DNA from: Cryptomeria japonica
Taxonomy: Eukaryota; Streptophyta; Pinopsida; Cupressales; Cupressaceae
Assembly (NCBI RefSeq): GCF_030272615.1
Contig: NC_081410.1
Coordinates: 507,371,942-507,435,941, forward strand
DNA length: 64,000 bases
Reading direction: 5' to 3'
Shown here piece by piece: positions 57,026 through 64,000 of the stretch (its first letter is position 1; each line of letters begins with the position of its first letter). Made by a program: the position numbers and the translations under genes. The notes under the pieces were generated by a model that did no database searches, was not told the DNA's origin, and worked only from the letters and a program-made list of their open reading frames with translations.

Positions 57026-58102
57026 ATACTAAGGATTAGGATGTTGTTCTATATATTAGTGTCTATAAATGGGGGTATTATCCCCTATCATTATGCCTCT
57101 AGATTCCCTCTTTCAACCCTCTAGTTGAACCTGCCACGTTTTCCCCTACCATGGTAAAACTACCTTAGCTTACCCTCCACTTTAGGTGCAACTCTACCTA
57201 CAAAGTTACTTGTAATGCCTAGGTCATTTTCTCAAATTCTATACCGTAATACAAGTTTTTTCTCCCATACCTCCTACGCTAGGATTTGGGTAGATATGGA
57301 CTATGAAGGGATTTGGGTAGATCTCCTTGAAGGTGGGTGAGCTTTCATGGAGATACATCCTGGACCATGAAGGGATTCATTTCAAATGTAGATAGTGTTT
57401 ATCTATGGCCATAATTTGGCTTCTTCTTGCTCCTATGGTTCTTGTCAAAATTCTTCTCCAACTTGGTGGAAGGACGCTAACTACTGCCATCTCACATTTT
57501 TTCTTGTTCCTTTGTATATTGGGTTAATTTCTCAATGGATTTAGCTCCTCTATCTCCTACTACTTTATCTATTTTTATGGCTCAAGCCCCTATTCCTAAT
57601 TATATGACCCTTATTGTAGCTTCATCTTATGGTCTCTCAAGTTATTAACTCATCCCATCCTTGTTTTGTAATTCTTTATCCCTATATTGTTAGGTTCCTT
57701 TTCCAAACTTGGTGGCTTGCCTTGGTTACTTATTTACTGCCTCCAATGATTCATGTAACACTTCTCTATTAGCTTCTCCTAATAAAGATGTCTCTTTGTT
57801 CACTATTGTATTTCATAAGAAGAGAAATTCTCTTACTATTCACAAGCCTCTATTGTTTTATTGGGACTATTGGGTGGGTAAGTGCACCAAGATGGTGTTA
57901 AAAAAGGGAGGGTATAAGTGGACATTTTTTTTCTAAAATCAGGTAAACCTGAACTTGGAGGAGAAAGTGGAGAGTCATCCACTCAAGATATGAAGATACT
58001 CAAAGAACAAAGATTGTATTACTCTGAATCTAGTTTCCAAACTACTAATTGTTTTCAAAATTGGATAAGATTAAGGGGGTCAAATGCTTCATGCACAAAG
58101 AA
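57026..58102 (+). pseudogene. LINE ORF1 relic, C-terminal part (copy B)
   Basis: Same content as 13001-14080: TKD, VRLP, TSYARIWVDMDYEG, a DYExxHF segment and the open piece at 57709-57936. It ends at the duplication edge, where the frame RLRGSNASCTK runs into unrelated sequence. It carries stops, some not shared with copy A (for example TAA near 57646). Confidence 0.6.
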
Positions 58103-59330
58103 TAGACCCTCATTTTTTTTCAAAAACATAACATAATGTCTGACATACGCATCAAAAAATCATAGTTAAATTTAGTATTTTGACAAATCCTTTGGCAGAG
58201 AGATAGATAAGAGTGAGAACTATATGTTTTGTATTTTTTTATATTTTTTTTTGAGTACATTTTTTTTATGATTTTTCCAATCGAGCGCATCCTGAAAATT
58301 AGGTACCTATTCATGTGCAAAGCATAACCTGCACCAAAACAATTAGAAATATAATTTTTTTATTTTAAATTGTTAAGAATAAAGTGCACTACAATAATAT
58401 ATAAAGTTTTTTAAGTCTGGATAAGTAGATTAAAATTTATTAAAAAAATGGTACACGTATGTCTTTGAGAAGTATGGAGACACTAGTAAAAGAAATTCAA
58501 TAATAATATGTTATTGTTGTTCAAATTTAGAATAAATTATATGGTTAGAAAGCTCAAAAGATGGGTAAAAATATGGTGTAAATTTTAGAAATACCCACGT
58601 GATGAAGTGTAAACTTGATTATGACAAACTTGTGAAACTAAGTTGATAAAACAAAACACGTCAAAAAGGAGGGAAATAGAGGGAAATCAAACTTCCAACC
58701 TGCAACTTTATCATCTAGGCCTATTCACAAGACTAAATATTCAAAAGCACGTATGGGATCCTTGTACTATAAAAAATGCATACGAGGTATTTTTAAAATA
58801 AAACCACAAACGGGGTGTATTTACAATAAGCAATGAGTACACAGTGTTAAAGCTAAAACAACTGGTACACGCTTCTGCCTGTATTTAAAATGTGGGTATG
58901 TGCATACATATATGTATATGTATAATATTTAAAATATGATATTTCATGTATATATATGTATATATAATGTGTATATATAATATATAATATATTATATATT
59001 ATATATTATATATATATATATGATATAATATTATGTATATATACACACACATATGTGTGTATGTATGTGTATTGCCTTTTGATATTTTATGTGTATTATA
59101 TATATGTGTGTATGTACGTATATTCGTATATATTGTCTTTTGATATCTTATTGTACTATATTGTATTCCTCTCTCTCACACACACATACTCTCTTGGGAC
59201 CCCATATAAAATCAAATGACCTCTTCGGACCATGTATGATATCTCAAGGGGTCAAATAGTGTCTTAAGGGGTCATATGGTTTTATAAAACATGTGTGGCT
59301 CAATTAGGACCCCATGTGACCCCTAATGAC
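58103..59330. other. AT-rich DNA with no gene
   Basis: No domain or RNA gene seen. Several T or A runs occur (58110-58260). 59180-59330 has repeated short words of the form accccat / ggggtcat in both directions, possibly a decayed tandem repeat just before element D. Confidence 0.5.
58895..59165. repeat. TA/TG-rich microsatellite tract
   Basis: Interleaved (TA)n, (TATG)n and (TGTG)n runs, including a palindromic stretch of tatataat words at 58970-59030 and acacacacatatgtgtgt near 59043. Confidence 0.85.
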
Positions 59331-60115
59331 TGTTGGCATATGCACACTCCAATGAGACATTGCATGTGATTGAAGGTTTTGTCATTGATGGCAATCTTGC
59401 AATCCTATGGCACTGACAAAAGCATTATACCAGCATCAGTAGATCACAATCTATGCCGGCACCGACACAGAAGAAAGAAAGTATACCGACATAGAGGCCG
59501 ACAAGATTTTGTTATATTTTATTTTGTTTATTATTGTAAAAATGTGTAAGCCAACTTGGCAAATTGTAAAATGACTCTTATATATAAAAGAGATCATTGT
59601 AGACATTTGAAATGTGATATAGAAGTGATATAAGGAAAATATAAGGTAGACCTATTGTGCAAAATACAGGTCAAGGGGTATATGTAAAGAACAAAACAGG
59701 AACCGGTACTGAATTAGGCATTGAAGATGCTATTGTAAAGTAGTACAAGTTATTGGATTTGTATAATCCTTATTGTAAGTCAGTGAGACTTCCCATTGAG
59801 CAGTGAGCTCTAGGCAGTTGGCCTTCCTGCATGTGCAGGCCCCTATTGTAAGTAATATTCTCTTATTGGCGAGTGAGTGAATATTGTGGGTCACAAATCC
59901 CACCAAGGTTTTTCCCACACTGGATTTCCTTGTTAAAATCTTTTGTTATGGTGTGTTTTTCATGTGGATGTTCTTGATTTTGTTTATTGCATTATTTCTT
60001 GCATACCGGTACACTGTTATATTATGTTCTACATGTTTTAAGTTAAGAAATTCCATAAACCGGTCAGATACTGATTCACCCCCCCCCCCTCTCAGTATCT
60101 GTGGGATCCCTAACA
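59331..60115 (+). repeat. 5' LTR of element D
   Basis: Starts TGTTGGCATATG and ends CCCTAACA, 785 bp. It holds a TATA box (59578-59590) and the same U5-like module as P and M (gagctctaggcagttggcc at 59807-59825, then a gtttttccc stretch). A run of C (about 60079-60089) precedes ctctcagtatc. Confidence 0.88.
59578..59590 (+). promoter_or_regulatory. TATA box of D LTR
   Basis: ttatatataaaag, a good TATA match, about 525 bp before the LTR end and upstream of the conserved R/U5-like module. Likely the element's promoter. Confidence 0.55.
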
Positions 60116-60116
60116 A

Positions 60117-60129
60117 TTGGTATCAGAGC
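60117..60129 (+). other. Primer-binding site of element D
   Basis: TTGGTATCAGAGC, an exact initiator-Met-tRNA complement. Confidence 0.93.
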
Positions 60130-60186
60130 CTGGTCCTCTATTTTAAGAAGCCTAATAGCTTGAGGAAGATCTTGACATCGGTAAAG

Positions 60187-61150
60187 ATGGAAAATCTAAT
60201 GAAGCAACTTGAAGGAGCTCTTACAGACTATGCTGTAGAGAAATTGAAAATATCAAATTAGAAGATGATTTAAGGGCAACTCGGGACATCATTCAGACAC
60301 TTCAAGAAAATTTTACTGTTGCAAGAAATAAGAGAAGAGAACTTTGTGAAAAATTGCAAAATGAGAATGACGAAAAGGAATCACTTAATGATATAATAAG
60401 CAAGTTGAAACAAGAGATCATGACAACAAAAAATGAAATGCAGGATATGACTATGATATTTTGCAAAGAGATTGAGGATAGGAAGAAGAATGAAGAAGAA
60501 TTGACTAGAAGACTAAGTGATGCAGCAAATGAGAACACAAGACTTAGCTATGAAAATGACATGTTGAAGATAGATCTAATGCATACTTTGAATGACTCAA
60601 ATTAACTGATGAGACAAAAGGAAGTCTTAGAAAGAGAACTAGAAAATGCAAATCAACACAAAGAAAAATTCAAGAAAAGCTCAGAGGAACTTGGCACCTT
60701 GCTGAAGAATCAAAAACCTAAAGGTGACACTTCTGGAATTGGCTTTGAAGTTGGTGAAAGCTCCGGTACTGCAAATACTCAGGATCACAGCAAACTGGTA
60801 AGACAACCTAATGCTTATAAATTCAATGGAAAATGCTTTAACTATAATAAGTATGGTCATAGAGAAAATGAATGTAGATCTAGAAATTATCAGAATATCA
60901 ACACATCCACCAGTCAATGTTCTAAATGCAACAAAGTTGGTCACAACTCTGAAAACTGCAGAATGAATGTGAGATGTTATGTTTGTGGAAGATTTTGACA
61001 TTTATCGAATCAGTGCACAACACAAACCGGCATAGGTTATGGAAAAGCTATTCAGAAAAATAATGTAACTTGTTATGCATGTAACAAGATTGGGCATATT
61101 GCTAAATTATATAGAAGTAAAGGAACACCGGTAGACAACAAAATTTGTAG
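60187..61150 (+). pseudogene. Element D Gag remnant: coiled coil and zinc knuckles
   Basis: An ATG near 60187 opens MENLMKQLEGALTDYAVEKL. After a frameshift near 60256 the protein is highly charged and helical (KLKQEIMTTKNEMQD, LERELENANQHKEKFKKSSE), a coiled coil, with a stop at 60603. The KSSEELGTLL...SGIGFE stretch matches the C-terminal part of Copia Gag proteins. Four knuckles follow: CFNYNKYGHRENEC (second Cys is Tyr), CSKCNKVGHNSENC (intact), CYVCGRF-stop-HLSNQC, and CYACNKIGHIAKLY (last Cys is Tyr). The usual N-terminal Gag domain is missing. Confidence 0.75.
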
Positions 61151-61344
61151 CTTGAAAGGTAAAGAAAAAGTTGAAGAGGTTAAGCAAGAATTCTCAAAAC
61201 AATGGATTAGGAAAGCTGATCTAAATATTGGGAATACTCCTCCACCGGTAGAACAAACCAATGCTTCACCGGTAGGACAGAGTGATGCTTCACCGGAAGG
61301 ATAGAGCAGTACTCCACTGGTAGGAATTTCTTCATCTAATTGAA

Positions 61345-61647
61345 GAAAGTTTCTTTGAGGGTTTTTGCAATCTAATGACACATGTATTATTATTCCCTCT
61401 ATTAGAGATAAGAAGTTGAAAATTACTCATTACCGACAAACAATGTTAAGTGAATACTTAACCGACATGCAATTAATGTGGTAGATGGCGAATAGACACT
61501 ATAAAATTAAGGTTTTGGCCCCATTTCATTTCACTGAGATTTCAAATTTATGAAGAGCACGAAGATTCCGAGCTAAGGCATTTTGAGCAAAGAAGCAAGA
61601 GCACCCCAAGCAATCATCCATCCAAGGCAGTAAAAGGTATTTAATCA
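61345..61647. other. Spacer between Gag remnant and the long ORF of D
   Basis: No protease or other pol motif in any plus frame. The last ~100 bp before 61648 look like an untranslated leader, and the ATG sits in a good context (aatcATGG). Confidence 0.5.
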
Positions 61648-64000
61648 TGGCATCCACCTCTGCAATTGAATATATAGAAAACCCTACTGTTGTTGAAGTG
61701 ATAAAAAGACCTAGGCCCATATTTCAGTTAGTTCCCGAGATAGCAAAGAAAGATGATACCTTAGGTGCTTTTTCTCAAATTCCTAAGGGAGTTGTTTATG
61801 CTGAAGACCCCAAAATGTACATCCACTACAACATTGAGGAATTAGGAGATGAGGAAATTAAAACCATGTATAAAATCATGATATGTGATAATACCGGCAA
61901 TATAAAAGATGAACACAAGATCATTGAGACCCTAGGATCACCAAGGAAGCTGTGAAAGCTGTCACAGGGTTATCGACCATTGGTAAAAGACCAGATAAAA
62001 CCAAAAGGTTTCCAATGACCTAGTTATAAAACTAACTGGTGCAACATTCGACAAGAGGTCCCTAAGAGTTACTGATGTAACAGATATCAATGTGAGATTC
62101 ATCAGCATGATATTAGGATACAAAGCTACTCATGCAAATAGACTTAATTTGGTCTCAAGCTTATGCCTTAAGAGTGCTTATGACATGGTCACTGACAATG
62201 CAAAAATTGATATATGTGAATGGTTAAAAGATGAATTAATTGACAACCTTGGAAAGATCAAGAAGGACAAGAAAGGAACTTTCAGGTTTGGAAATCTGTT
62301 AGTATGTCTGATGCTACACATAACAAAACAGGTTCCCGGTATAGGTTACAAAGAACTTGGATATGATATACCGATAGGCAAAAAATTAACATAACTATTT
62401 AAGAATATGGGTGAGAACAAGGAAAACAGTATTCATGACTTTTTTCAAGCATTAAAGACCAAAATGAAGAAAAGAATAAGGTTATCACAGATGATTTTAG
62501 ACAAATACAAAGATGAAATATGCTTTGTAATCAAGAAAGATGAAATCTGAATGGAAGCGGTCATCCCAAGGACAGTTTGGGTAACCGAGATGGGCTATGA
62601 AACAGATGATCACATAGTTGAAACATATGCTAAAGTACTTCTGGAAGCCCCCAGAGAACCTAAAGAAGAAGTATTTGGTAGTGCTGAAACCATAGAAAGT
62701 CAAATACAATCTAAGAAGAGAGTGAAAAAGGTTGAGGTAGTTGTAAGGAAAGGTTCCAGACAAGCAAAAGCCATCAAAGAAGATGTATTAAAGAAAACCG
62801 GTATAACAGAGGCTGAGTTAGCAGCTCCACAACCTAAAACTCACCTATCACCGGTAGATACTTCTTCAGGAAGTGACATGCCTGCAACTTTCAAAAGAGT
62901 TGTAAGCAAAAGAGATCCCTCACTAGCAACCACACCCTCATCCAGGAGGACAAGGAAAAAGAAACAAGCAGTGAGATCTCTGGTAAGAAAGGCCACACCA
63001 AAGAAGAAACTAACACCCAAGAAAAAGAAAAGGACAAACAAAGACTTGGCTCCTCTTGATATACTGCTGAATGAAATCACAGAGGAAGGTAAACTGAAAA
63101 ACATACAGAAAATATATGACACTCTAACAGCTGATGAAAAAGGGCAAGTTGAAAATAGTGTTATATTACATATGGATATGTATAAGAAGTTTTTAATGGA
63201 AATAGTCAATGAAGTTCTAGATGAACTATTCAAAAGAATAGAAGCAAGAAGACAAGCAGTGATAGAACTGGATAAGAAAATAACAATTAAAAAGCTACTT
63301 GCTGTATATCCGGTAAACTCTCCACAAGAAATTGATGACCTAATTGCTCAAGCTAACCAGACAGTACTTTCTACTGCACACCGACACATTGCTTTAATGG
63401 TAGGAAGAGTTAATGAGGTAATAGAGGAGACAAAAGATGGATGGGATATATTCCTGGTTGAGAAAGAAAAACAAGAAGAGTACACGAACCCCAAACCCAT
63501 AAAAGTTTATCAAAAAGATAGAGACAAGGGAAAAGGAAAAGTTGGTGGACCACCTAGTATCAAGGTTAGAGACAACTTACCCACACCTCCTTTAAATACT
63601 CCACTGATAAAAACAACAACTACAGATGATCAACAGGCAGCTGAGAGTATGGATGTAGAGGATAAGAATCCTAATCCTGAAGTCCTTTATACTATGAATG
63701 TTGATACTCAGAAGATCAACATAGTGGTAGACAAAGATTCAACTGATAAGGCTAATATGGCTAGTGAGCCTCCAGACGTAGCAGGGGAAACTGATAAACC
63801 GACAAAAGATAAAGAGAAAAAGGTAGAGATTGAGACACAGACTGAGGCATTGAAACAAACAGAGAAAAAGGCTCTGGAACAACAACAACAATAGCAACAG
63901 GAACAGGTACATAAGGAAACAGTGCCACTGGCAACTAGTGAAAAACCAGGGCTTAAAGAAATGTAGACACAAATAGACCTACCAGAGGTCAATACAAGCT
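61648..64000 (+). pseudogene. Long unrecognised ORF of element D (interrupted, runs off window)
   Basis: From ATG 61648 one protein can be followed to the window end, about 780 codons, broken by a frameshift (~61945), stops at about 62392 and 62548, and CAA to TAG at 63892. The first part is globular (IFQLVPEIAKKDDTLGAF; NRLNLVSSLCLKSAYDMVTD; FRFGNLLVCLMLHITKQVPG). The 447-codon frame 62551-63894 is charged, with basic runs (SSRRTRKKKQ, KKKLTPKKKKR) that could be nuclear signals, a helical middle and a Gln-rich end. No pol domain. The middle may distantly recall the plant transposon-protein domain found in extra ORFs of LTR elements, but this is weak. Confidence 0.6.

Larger units (their letters stand above)
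43489..58102 (+). repeat. Composite duplicated block, copy B
   Basis: The partner of 1-14080. Position 43489 pairs with position 1 only because the window starts there; the real left end of the duplication is unknown and may include all of P and more. The right end is at 58102, after gcacaaagaa, where the two flanks become unrelated. Confidence 0.93.
59331..64000 (+). mobile_element. LTR retroelement D, 5' part, probably non-autonomous
   Basis: 5' LTR 59331-60115 (TGTTGG...CTAACA), primer site 60117-60129, then a coiled-coil Gag remnant with up to four zinc knuckles, and from 61648 a long ORF not resembling protease, integrase or RT. No pol motif is visible in the remaining 3.9 kb. The 3' end lies beyond the window, so whether pol follows is unknown. 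The last five bases before the LTR are atgac, the expected target-site duplication to look for downstream. Confidence 0.82.

Noticed and set aside
63708-63992. Cys-rich minus-strand ORF (CSCCYCCCC)
   Set aside because: Produced by the opposite strand of the Gln (CAA) run in the long ORF of element D; not a metal-binding peptide.

Overview
This window looks like repeat-filled intergenic DNA from a seed plant with a large genome. The AT-rich sequence, the initiator-Met-tRNA primer sites, the LINEs with a C-terminal RNase H and the density of old, stop-ridden LTR elements suggest a gymnosperm, but that is inference and nothing here fixes the species. I found no intact host gene, no tRNA or rRNA gene and no CRISPR array. 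Nearly every stretch that can be explained is a transposable element or its wreckage.

Layout. 1-2361: 3' end of a plus-strand Ty1/Copia element (here 'P'). 2367-14080: a plus-strand LINE-type ORF1 relic (DUF4283-like), cut by a ~4 kb TGTA...TACA element that looks like a solo LTR, which is itself cut by a minus-strand Copia element ('M', 3878-9985). 14081-17436: non-coding, holding an ATCGAT-rich tandem array. 17437-23485: a minus-strand L1-type LINE with ORF1, endonuclease, RT, zf-RVT and RNase H. 24070-30086: plus-strand Copia element 'C'. 30388-38367: minus-strand Ty3/Gypsy chromovirus with a decayed chromodomain. 39134-45893: full-length copy of P with its TSD. 45899-58102: second copy of the LINE relic / 4 kb LTR / M nest. 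58103-59330: AT-rich DNA with microsatellites. 59331-64000: 5' part of a fourth LTR element ('D'), with a coiled-coil and multi-zinc-knuckle Gag remnant followed by a long, unrecognised, charged ORF that runs off the window.

The main architectural fact is that 1-14080 and 43489-58102 are the same composite block in the same orientation. Both copies carry the same nested insertions at the same target sites (TSDs caacc and catag) and share an internal deletion in P. The nesting is therefore older than the duplication, and the copies then diverged through separate indels. The most novel-looking coding signal is the extra ORF of element D (61648 to the window end). The ATCGAT array and the ~4 kb solo LTR are the other parts worth checking.
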